Below are positions 57,053 through 64,000 of a stretch of DNA of 64,000 nucleotides, one piece after another. A model generated the notes under the pieces. It ran no database searches and had not been told where the DNA came from. It saw only the letters and a list, made by a program, of their open reading frames with translations. This DNA comes from Burkholderia lata (lineage in GTDB: Bacteria > Pseudomonadota > Gammaproteobacteria > Burkholderiales > Burkholderiaceae): positions 124,001 through 188,000 of the forward strand of contig NZ_CABVQK010000004.1 in NCBI RefSeq assembly GCF_902499335.1. Reading direction: 5' to 3'. Position 1 is the first letter of the stretch; every line of letters starts with the position of its first letter. A program made the position numbers and the translations under genes.

Positions 57053-59256
57053 TGCACGGCTCCCGGCACGCGCACGTCGGCGCCCGCGCCGACCGTCCCG
57101 TCGTCCGGCGGGTTCTTGACCCAGCCGACCGTGTGCAGTTGCACGTCCTCCTCGACCTCCTGGTACGACAGCACCGCGAGTTCGGGCAGCACCGGCTGCA
57201 GGATCGTCTTCACATAGCGGCGCGCGCCGAGCGCAACCATCACCGCGAGCCGCGCGGCGCCCTGCGCAGTGCCGTGGCCGCCGGGGCCGGCCGCCTGCGC
57301 GGCCTGCACGATCGCGCGCACCTGCTCGCCGATGTCCTGCTTGACCGCGCTCGACAGCGCGAGGAAATTCCCCTGCTTCGTGCGCATCACCGCACTCTCG
57401 ATCCGCTCCTGCAGGTTCTGCTCGAACAGCACGACCCTCAGCTGACGCGTCGTGCCCGCATGGCGGTCGGTGATCATCCGGCGCAGGTCGACACGCACGA
57501 GTTCGACCAGCGCGATCACGTCGTCGGGTTCGTTCGGCGCCCAGGTGATCAGGCTCTCGAAGATCACGCGCAAATTGCGGATCGGCACCTGTTCCGCCAG
57601 CAGCCGGCGCAACACCTCGGTCACGCGCTGCAGCGGCACGAGCCGCGTCAGTTCGCCGACGAGCTCCGGGTGATCGCGGCGCACCAGATGCACGAGCGCC
57701 TGCGTCTCCTGGATGCCGAGCAACTCGTCCGCATGCTGGCGCACGATCTGCTCGACGTGCGCGGCGAGCGCGCTTTCGCTCGACAGCCACTTGCCGTCGG
57801 GCGCGGCGCCGTCGGGCTTGATCCACAGCGCGGTCGCAAACGGGCCGAACGCTTCGGCCGGCTGGCGCTCCGCGCGCTCGGGCAGCGGCGCGACGCCGTC
57901 CCACAGCAGCCAGCCCGGCTTCAGCGCGCCTTGCGCGGCGAGCACGTCCTGCAGGTAGATCCGGTACGTGCCGGCCGCCGCGCCTTCATCGTCGTTCAGC
58001 GTGATGCGCGGGAACACCGTGCCGATGTCCGCGTCGACACGCGCCTTCGCGCTCGACAGCGCGGCCTGCAGGTGCGCCAGGTTCAGGCTCGTGCGCAGGT
58101 CGTCGGACAGCGACACAGCGATCAGCGACGTGACGCCGGCCGCATGCGACACCTTCGCGGGCTGGCCGTCGTCGGCCGCACCGACGCGCCCCGCGACATG
58201 AATCAGATTGAAGCTCGGCGCGGCCGTCTTGCGCCTGAGCTGCGAGAACGCAAACGCGCCGAGGCCGAGCGCGATCAGCGCGAACGACCATTTCGGAAAG
58301 CCGGGCACGACGAGGAACCCGCTCAGCACGAACGCCGCGATCAGCAATGCGCGCGGATGCGCGCCCAGTTGCTCGCCGAGCTGTTCGCCGAGCTGGCGCT
58401 GCCGCGCATCGCGCGTCGCGACACGCGTCGTCACGATGCCGGCCGCGATCGACACGAGCAGCGACGGGATCTGCGACGCCATCCCGTCGCCGACCGTCAG
58501 GATCGCGTAACGTTGCAGCGCATCGCCGATATCCATTCCGTGCATCAGCGTGCCGACCGCGATCCCCGCGACGATGTTGATGAACGCGATCACGAGGCCT
58601 GCGATCGCGTCGCCCTTCACGAACTTCATCGCGCCGTCCATCGCGCCGTGCATCTGCGATTCCTGCTCGAGCTTCTCGCGGCGTTCGCGCGCTTCGTCGG
58701 CGCTGACGATGCCCGCGCGCAAGTCCGCGTCGATGCTCATCTGCTTGCCCGGCATCGCATCGAGCGAGAAGCGCGCGCCGACCTCGGCCACCCGCTCCGA
58801 GCCCTTCGCGATCACGATGAACTGCACGACCGCGATCACGAGGAACACCACGCCGCCCACCACGACGTTGTTGCCCACCACGAGCCGCCCGAACGCGTCG
58901 ATCACGTGGCCCGCGTTCGCGTGCAGCAGGATCAGCTTGCACGACGCGATGTTCAGCGCGAGCCGGAACAGCGTCGTGAACAGCAGCAGCGCGGGAAACG
59001 ACGAGAAGCTGACCGCCGACGGCACGTAGGTCGACACCGTCAGCAACACGACGCTCGCGGCGAGATTCAGCGAGATCATTCCGTCGAGCGCGGCCTGCGG
59101 CAGCGGCAGGATGAACAGCGCGACGACCGCGACGATGAACGTCGCGAGGAACAGGTCGGCGCGCGGCGACGCGCCCCCGAGACGCCGTCCGGACACGCCG
59201 CGGCCAGCGGAAAACAACCGCTGCCAGTCGCGGGGGAGCGCCTTCGGTTCTGCCAT
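57049..59256 (-). CDS. sctV: type III secretion export gate nonamer SctV
   Basis: 735 residues of the FlhA/LcrD family. Seven to eight membrane helices lie in about 30-340, with the FHIPEP-like conserved segment in RFSLDAMPGKQMSIDADLRAG. A cytoplasmic domain of about 350 residues then forms the nonameric ring that receives substrate-chaperone complexes. Longer than most SctV proteins (about 700), owing to extra N-terminal and C-terminal residues. It is the first gene of the long reverse sct operon; the promoter lies in 59257-59490 upstream, next to the divergent LuxR gene. Confidence 0.95.
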   Translation of the reverse strand: MAEPKALPRDWQRLFSAGRGVSGRRLGGASPRADLFLATFIVAVVALFILPLPQAALDGMISLNLAASVVLLTVSTYVPSAVSFSSFPALLLFTTLFRLALNIASCKLILLHANAGHVIDAFGRLVVGNNVVVGGVVFLVIAVVQFIVIAKGSERVAEVGARFSLDAMPGKQMSIDADLRAGIVSADEARERREKLEQESQMHGAMDGAMKFVKGDAIAGLVIAFINIVAGIAVGTLMHGMDIGDALQRYAILTVGDGMASQIPSLLVSIAAGIVTTRVATRDARQRQLGEQLGEQLGAHPRALLIAAFVLSGFLVVPGFPKWSFALIALGLGAFAFSQLRRKTAAPSFNLIHVAGRVGAADDGQPAKVSHAAGVTSLIAVSLSDDLRTSLNLAHLQAALSSAKARVDADIGTVFPRITLNDDEGAAAGTYRIYLQDVLAAQGALKPGWLLWDGVAPLPERAERQPAEAFGPFATALWIKPDGAAPDGKWLSSESALAAHVEQIVRQHADELLGIQETQALVHLVRRDHPELVGELTRLVPLQRVTEVLRRLLAEQVPIRNLRVIFESLITWAPNEPDDVIALVELVRVDLRRMITDRHAGTTRQLRVVLFEQNLQERIESAVMRTKQGNFLALSSAVKQDIGEQVRAIVQAAQAAGPGGHGTAQGAARLAVMVALGARRYVKTILQPVLPELAVLSYQEVEEDVQLHTVGWVKNPPDDGTVGAGADVRVPGAVQ

Positions 59257-59490
59257 CGTGCCGTTGTCCTGTCGTTATTGCCGGCTGGTACGGGCAACCC
59301 TGCCCCATGTCGCACGGACCGTTGAATGGGACGAGTGTAGCGACGGGGAACGACGGAAAAAGGGACGCGCCTCGTAGCGTGAAAGCGCGTTTTCCGGCGA
59401 CGATCGAATCGGACTACGAAACCCGGCGGCACGTTCTGGCACGCGCCGCCGGAACCGCTTCCATCGCGCGCCGGGCCGCCGGCGCGCGCG

Positions 59491-60339
59491 TCAGGCGGAC
59501 GTCAGGTCGGACGGCATCCGCCGCGCGGCGAGGTATGCGAGCTGCGCGCGATTCTGCACGTTGAAGAGTTTTTCGAGCGAGCGGATGTGGTGGCCGACCT
59601 TGTGCAGCGACGTGCGCAATGCGCTCGCGATCTCCTGGTCGGACAGCCCGTGCACGAGCCGGTCGAGCACCTGCTGCTGCTCGTCGCCGAGGGCGAAGCC
59701 GCGCATGCGCGCGATGCGCGCCTCGAGGAACGGCAGCGCGACGCGATGCACGGCGAGGCTGACCGACAGCGCGCCGCCGATCACGCGATCGTCGATCCAG
59801 TCGGTGCCGTGCGTCTCCGACGTCACGTTCACCGCGACACGCAGGTCGAGGCGCGGCGCCGACAGGCCGAAGATCACACCGCTGTTCATCGCGTGCGCGC
59901 GCAGATGGCCGGCAAGCGCCAGCACCTTGCGGTCGCCGCTGCCCTGCGCGGCCGCTTCGATCTCGTCGAGCCGCCACGCGACCGGAAAGCCGCTCTGCCG
60001 CACCTGCGCGAAGCGCGGGTCGCTTTCGTAGAGCATGCCTTCGATGAACGGCTGCATGAACGTCGCCGGTGCGAGATCGCGCAGCAGGTGCGCGCACAGG
60101 ATGCGCCGCCCGATCATTTCGTACGCGCCGTAACCGAGCGTGCTGAATCCGATTTGCCGTAATCGCGCATGGCATTGCGCGAAATCGACCGGTGCGAAGT
60201 CGGATTTACCGGGCGTAATTTGGAGCCCGGTAAAAACGTCGCGCTCGATTGCCTGATATTCGCTCGAATAAGCGGCAGCAGCCGTTATATCGGCTTGTGA
60301 GAACCATTCGACGCGTGGTGCGCCGTCAGCATGTGTCAT
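59491..60339 (-). CDS. LuxR-type regulator with autoinducer-binding-like domain
   Basis: 282 residues. The N-terminal part (about 20-185) resembles the autoinducer-binding domain (YESDPRF with the Asp-Pro pair, PVAW, NSGVIFGL). The C-terminal GerE domain has LSDQEIASALRTSLHKVGHHIRSLEKLF. By eye the Trp57/Tyr61 positions of LuxR are Phe/Phe, so acyl-homoserine lactone binding is doubtful. No luxI partner is visible. The start is uncertain (ATG at 60339 or TTG at 60360). It sits between sctV and a divergent LuxR paralogue, consistent with local control of secretion genes. Confidence 0.85.
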   Translation of the reverse strand: MTHADGAPRVEWFSQADITAAAAYSSEYQAIERDVFTGLQITPGKSDFAPVDFAQCHARLRQIGFSTLGYGAYEMIGRRILCAHLLRDLAPATFMQPFIEGMLYESDPRFAQVRQSGFPVAWRLDEIEAAAQGSGDRKVLALAGHLRAHAMNSGVIFGLSAPRLDLRVAVNVTSETHGTDWIDDRVIGGALSVSLAVHRVALPFLEARIARMRGFALGDEQQQVLDRLVHGLSDQEIASALRTSLHKVGHHIRSLEKLFNVQNRAQLAYLAARRMPSDLTSA

Positions 60340-60622
60340 GAGGAGCCCGCCCTTTCCCAATATGTGAAACTGCGCCCCGTCACGATCTGGTCTTTTCTTT
60401 ATGATTTTCTGGTCGTCGTTATATGCGTGCGAATATGAACCTTTCGCCGCAATTAGTATTACGGCATATTACGCGGATACAAGCATTTTTGTACAATGCC
60501 CCCGCGTTTCGTCAGGGATGACGATCGGCCCATATCAAAACGATGCTCGATCGCACCGCCGCGAATGCCGTACACGATACGGCCACCGCCAGGCGATGCG
60601 CGTCGATTCCGAGGGATGGCTC

Positions 60623-61528
60623 ATGTCCGATATTGCATTGCATGAAGAAGCGGTCGCCCCAACCTATTCCCGCCCGTCACGCGGGTTGAACGCATGCGCG
60701 GATGCGCTGCGGGAGCGTGCCGTGCAGGTCGTCTGGTGTGACGACGTGAAGCGCGGCGACGTCGCGCAGCCGCACGCGCCGAAGCTCGGCGTCGCCGATA
60801 CGCTCGCGCACGCGCAGAGCACGGCCGAGCGCAACCGGATCGTCACGAGCCTGCTGCATCTGACGGGCTTCTCGACGTTCGCGTACTTCGCGCTCGAATT
60901 CGCGCGCGAGCGGGTCGAAAGCCTGTACCTGCACGAAGCCTTCACGCCGGCCACCTATCGCGGCGACTACGTGCGGCACAACCACCACGACATCGATCCG
61001 CGCACGCTCGGCGCGCGCGTATGCAACATGCCGATCGTGTGGGACCTGCAGCAGTTGCGCCGCGAACATCGCGAGCGCGATGATGGCCCGCACGTGACGC
61101 CGGCCGCGCTCGACGGCTTCCTGCAGACGATGCAGGACGACGGGATGTGCAGCGGCATCATGTATTCGATGGCCGTGCCCGGCACGCGGCTGCACGCGTT
61201 CATGAGCTTCACCGCGCCGCGCCGCACACGCGAATGGATCACGCCGGCGACGATCGAGCAGGCGCTGTCGATCGGGCTGTCGGTACACAAGTTCGCGTCG
61301 CCGCAGCTGATCTCGACGTCGCGCGAGCGCGCGGTGAACGGGCTCACGCCGTTCGAGCAGGAACTGCTGCTCGGCATCGCCGAAGGCGCCTCAGACAAGG
61401 AGATCGGCCGGCGCCTCGACACGAGTGCGCACAACGTCGACTATCACCTGCGCAAGCTGCGCAAGCGCTTCGGCGTCGCGAACCGGATCCAGCTCACGTA
61501 CCTGACGTCGAAGCTCGAGCTGATCTGA
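60623..61528 (+). CDS. LuxR-type regulator, divergent paralogue
   Basis: 301 residues with an autoinducer-binding-like N-terminal domain (YRGDYVRHNHHDIDPRT with the Asp-Pro pair, MPIVWDL, GMCSGIMYS) and a GerE-type DNA-binding C-terminus (LTPFEQELLLGIAEGASDKEIGRRL to LRKRFGVANRIQL). Trp57 and Tyr61 align to Tyr/Tyr by eye, suggesting a LuxR solo with a non-standard ligand. GAGG upstream of the ATG at 60623 supports the start. The paralogue at 59491-60339 is divergent with about 280 bp of AT-richer DNA between. Confidence 0.85.
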   Translation: MSDIALHEEAVAPTYSRPSRGLNACADALRERAVQVVWCDDVKRGDVAQPHAPKLGVADTLAHAQSTAERNRIVTSLLHLTGFSTFAYFALEFARERVESLYLHEAFTPATYRGDYVRHNHHDIDPRTLGARVCNMPIVWDLQQLRREHRERDDGPHVTPAALDGFLQTMQDDGMCSGIMYSMAVPGTRLHAFMSFTAPRRTREWITPATIEQALSIGLSVHKFASPQLISTSRERAVNGLTPFEQELLLGIAEGASDKEIGRRLDTSAHNVDYHLRKLRKRFGVANRIQLTYLTSKLELI

Positions 61529-61571
61529 CGGCCGCGCGGCGCATGCGGCGTGCCGCAAGCGGACGCGTAAA

Positions 61572-61604
61572 CGCACATGCCGGCCACGGAGGCCGGCATG
61601 TGCG
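61572..61604. terminator. hairpin between convergent LuxR and mntH genes
   Basis: Perfect 14-bp arms (61572-61585 and 61591-61604) with a 5-base loop lie in the 127-bp gap between the two convergent genes. No T tract on either side, but its strength suggests a bidirectional terminator. Confidence 0.6.
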
Positions 61605-61655
61605 GGTTGCGGCGCGGTGCCGGGTCCGGCGCCGCTTCCTGGAAGACGACCTGCG

Positions 61656-63302
61656 TTACTTCAGCAGCGTCATCTGCACCACCTTGACGATCACGAGACC
61701 GACCGCGATCACGAGATAGCCGCGCAGCACGGCCATCCACACGCGCGTCGTCAGCGTCATCTTCTGCGGCTCGAGCGTCTCGAGCGGCGGCATGCGCCAC
61801 GTGTCGCGTTGCGAACGGTCGACGCCCGGTTCGACGACACGCTTGTTGCGGCGGATCAGCACCGTCGCGAGATAGCCGACGATCGCGAGCACGCTGCCGC
61901 CCACCAGCACGTCGAGGATTGCTTCGCCGCTGATATCCGGGTACATCACCGATGCGGTCAGGATGATCGACAGCATCACGAGCACCCAGATCACCGCGCC
62001 CGTGAACACGTTGAGCTTCGTCGAGTTGATCCACGGGCCGAGCACCTGCTTGTCGTTGCAGAGCAGCAGCAGGAACACGGTCGCGCTCGGCAGCAGCACG
62101 CCCGCGAGCGTCTGCACGGCTTCCGTCAGCAGGCCCAGCGGGCTGCCCGGGATCAGCACCAGCGCGGCGGCGGCCGCGACGATGCCGAAGTAGACGAGAT
62201 AGAAGCCCTTCGCGTCCGACACGTTACGGTGCAGCGAGTGACGGATCTTGAACACGTCGCCGATCGCATAGGCGGTCGACAGCGACACGGCCGCCGCGCC
62301 GATGATGCACGCGTCGAGCAGCGCCACCGCGAACAGCGTCGCGCTCGTGCGGCCCGAATACTTTTCGAGGCCTGCGATGATGCCGCCGGCGTCGGTGAAG
62401 TTGCCGAATTCCGGATGACCCGCGAACAGTTGCGCGGAGAACGCGATCATCGCGACCGCGCCCACCAGCACGAAGGCGATGCCGATCCACAGGTCCGCCT
62501 TTTCATACTTCATGAAGCGCGGCGTGATGCGCTTGTCGATCACGTAGCTCTGCTGGAAGAACAGCTGCCATGGCGCGACGGTCGTGCCGACGATGCCGAT
62601 CACGAGCAGCATCACGTCCGACAGCTTCGCGTGCGCGGGCCAGTTCGGCACGAAGAAATCGCGCGTGATCTGCGCCACCGGCGGATGGATCGACACGAGC
62701 ACGGGCACGAGCAGCAGGCTCAGCAAGCACAGCCCGATCGCGAACCGCTCGAAGCGCCTGAAATCCCCGGTACTCACCGCGGCCATCGTCAACGCCGCGG
62801 CCACGCACACGCCGGCCACCTTCGGCAGCCCGAAGAAATCCAGCACGAACGTGATGCCGATGAACTCGGTGACGATGGTGAGCGCATTGAGCAGGAACAG
62901 GTCGATCACGCTGAACGCGCCCCAGAACTTGCCGAAGCGCTCGAAGATCAGGCGGGCATGGCCGACGCCCGTCACCGCGCCAAGGCGCAGCACCATTTCC
63001 TGGTTCACGTACAGCACGGGCACGAGCAGCAGCAGCGTCCACAGCAGCGTCGTGCCGTAGTTCTGGCCGGCCTGCGTATAAGTGCCGAATGCGCCGGCGT
63101 CGTTGTCGCCGACCATCACGATGAGGCCCGGGCCGATGATTGCAAGCAGCGTGCGCAGACGCGCCCACCACGTGCCGCGTGCACCGGTGTCGTGACGCGA
63201 GATCGTACCGAGCGCGCCGCGAATGTCGCCCAGGTGGGCTTCGTCGAGCACGGCGCTGCGTTCGACGGCGATCGGTGGAGAAACGTTGGATGGCGTGGAC
63301 AT
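61656..63302 (-). CDS. mntH: NRAMP-family divalent metal transporter with altered metal-site motifs
   Basis: 548 residues with about 11 membrane helices, NRAMP family. The TM1 motif normally DPGN is DAGA (68-71) and the TM6 motif normally MPH is APW (243-245), so two metal ligands of canonical Mn/Fe NRAMPs are changed while the TM1 Asp is kept. Such variants occur in NRAMP-related Mg or other metal transporters. Extended N-terminus (about 50 residues) and C-terminus. Upstream, two tiny ORFs point the same way. The start at 63302 has only a weak GGA-type ribosome-binding site. The mntH symbol is used for family only; the substrate is uncertain. Confidence 0.85.
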   Translation of the reverse strand: MSTPSNVSPPIAVERSAVLDEAHLGDIRGALGTISRHDTGARGTWWARLRTLLAIIGPGLIVMVGDNDAGAFGTYTQAGQNYGTTLLWTLLLLVPVLYVNQEMVLRLGAVTGVGHARLIFERFGKFWGAFSVIDLFLLNALTIVTEFIGITFVLDFFGLPKVAGVCVAAALTMAAVSTGDFRRFERFAIGLCLLSLLLVPVLVSIHPPVAQITRDFFVPNWPAHAKLSDVMLLVIGIVGTTVAPWQLFFQQSYVIDKRITPRFMKYEKADLWIGIAFVLVGAVAMIAFSAQLFAGHPEFGNFTDAGGIIAGLEKYSGRTSATLFAVALLDACIIGAAAVSLSTAYAIGDVFKIRHSLHRNVSDAKGFYLVYFGIVAAAAALVLIPGSPLGLLTEAVQTLAGVLLPSATVFLLLLCNDKQVLGPWINSTKLNVFTGAVIWVLVMLSIILTASVMYPDISGEAILDVLVGGSVLAIVGYLATVLIRRNKRVVEPGVDRSQRDTWRMPPLETLEPQKMTLTTRVWMAVLRGYLVIAVGLVIVKVVQMTLLK

Positions 63303-63419
63303 GATTTATTCCGTACGGCTAAGGGTTATCTGATGAGCGTGTGACCTTGGAATGCGCGCGGGGCGGCCGCTCGATGGCGGCCACGCGTGCGCATGCCGAG
63401 GCGCGCTCGGCGCTTCTTT

Positions 63420-63557
63420 TCAGCGGATCAACGATTTCAGCTGGTTCAACAGGCGGGAGAACACCCGCGGACGGGCGTCGAGCGTCAGCATCGCGTCGTA
63501 GTGGTTGCGCGATTCCGTGACGTGCGGGAGATTCGACAGCAGAAGGCCGAAGTTCAT
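63420..63557 (-). CDS. 45-residue small protein upstream of the NRAMP gene
   Basis: A small ORF encoding MNFGLLLSNLPHVTESRNHY and on to KSLIR, with GGAG about eight bases before the ATG at 63557. It is 117 bp upstream of the transporter start, same strand. No domain known. Mn-regulated small proteins such as MntS (42 residues in E. coli) exist, but no similarity is claimed. Confidence 0.5.
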   Translation of the reverse strand: MNFGLLLSNLPHVTESRNHYDAMLTLDARPRVFSRLLNQLKSLIR

Positions 63558-63640
63558 GGTCTGGCTCCGTGCGGCGACGGCAGGCGTGCCGGCCGCGTAT
63601 TGGGCGCGGGGCCAGTCCGGGGCCTGAACGACGTGTCAGG

Positions 63641-63727
63641 CTAGTCGGCCGGATTGTCCCTGCGACCCGGGTTCAAAAGGGTCTGTGTGTGCAACGGGCA
63701 TAAGGGACAACTGTCACTGTCGTTCAT
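63641..63727 (-). CDS. 28-residue Cys-containing small ORF
   Basis: MNDSDSCPLCPLHTQTLLNP and on, 28 codons, with AGGAG six bases before the ATG at 63727. CPLC followed by His could bind a metal. It precedes the 45-residue ORF by 83 bp. Could be a leader peptide. Confidence 0.45.
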   Translation of the reverse strand: MNDSDSCPLCPLHTQTLLNPGRRDNPAD

Positions 63728-63933
63728 GGCGGCTCCTGTGCGGTGTTCCGGAAAACACGGTTGACCGCCGTCAGGCGTGCGGGCCGGCATTCGCGAGCCC
63801 GGAAAAGGCATGCGCGAACGCGGCCGCCAGCCAGGCGGCGGTGAAACCGGACGGCGCATGCGAAAACGCATCACGCTAACCGGCGCGAATCAGGGTGCAC
63901 GTAGGAATTTGCTGCGGAATGCTGCTGCGCGCA

Positions 63934-63956
63934 CCGTTTGCCTGGGAGACAAACGG
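63934..63956. promoter_or_regulatory. inverted repeat in the upstream region of the NRAMP cluster
   Basis: CCGTTTG (63934-63940) and CAAACGG (63950-63956) are perfect arms with a 9-base spacer. It lies about 200 bp upstream of the first tiny ORF. Possibly an operator or a riboswitch-like stem; nothing else is seen in 63728-64000. Confidence 0.35.
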
Positions 63957-64000
63957 CGGCTTCGATGAGGCGCGGACGTCGGTCGCTCAGGCGGAAATTT

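Overview
The window is GC-rich, densely coded DNA whose gene content and order fit a Burkholderia chromosome, most likely a Burkholderia cepacia complex species. The reasons are the codon bias, a ribose-type transporter cassette, a LuxR-flanked type III secretion locus, and a UDP-glucose dehydrogenase next to it, an arrangement I remember from chromosome 2 of B. cenocepacia. The species cannot be fixed from sequence alone. I see no tRNA, rRNA, CRISPR array, insertion sequence or prophage.

Layout. (1) 1-5542: a CUT2 sugar or polyol ABC transporter operon on the minus strand (binding protein, ATPase, permease, zinc polyol dehydrogenase cut by the window edge) with an AraC regulator. (2) 5755-10641: a ketopantoate-reductase-family enzyme, a chemoreceptor, an RcsB-like response regulator and two small proteins. 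(3) 10774-16135: a sigma-54 activator of VpsR-like architecture, followed upstream by five secreted proteins, two of them small and rich in Gly, Ser and Ala. (4) 16136-18223: a long, partly AT-rich intergenic region with two divergent sigma-54-type promoters and inverted repeats between or near them. (5) 18224-24352: an exopolysaccharide module (UDP-xylose synthase-like enzyme, galE, ugd, and a membrane glycosyltransferase fused to a GH26-like domain). (6) 24390-28169: an AraC regulator divergent from an iorAB-type molybdenum hydroxylase. (7) 28625-60622: a type III secretion locus. sctQ-sctR-transglycosylase and an 11.7-kb giant gene run forward. sctV-S-C-D-(needle candidate)-I-J-K-L-N-O-T-U and asnB run in reverse. 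Two divergent LuxR regulators and one stand-alone winged-helix regulator flank it. (8) 61656-64000: an NRAMP-type transporter preceded by two tiny ORFs.

How parts fit. Regions 3-5 look like one matrix regulon: a sigma-54 activator, two sigma-54 promoters facing secreted Gly/Ser-rich proteins on one side and sugar-nucleotide plus polymer synthase genes on the other. The secretion system has the full basal body and export apparatus. However, no SctP ruler, tip protein, translocator or chaperone is recognisable, and SctU lacks the NPTH autocleavage motif. Its most remarkable companion is the 3911-residue protein, which carries a partly decayed internal duplication. Each copy has an HExxH zincin-like domain, only one copy has a kinase-like module, and the protein ends in membrane segments and a LysM-like LWxIA tail.

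Functions of the small secreted proteins, of the giant protein and of the tiny ORFs are not established by the sequence and are presented as inference.
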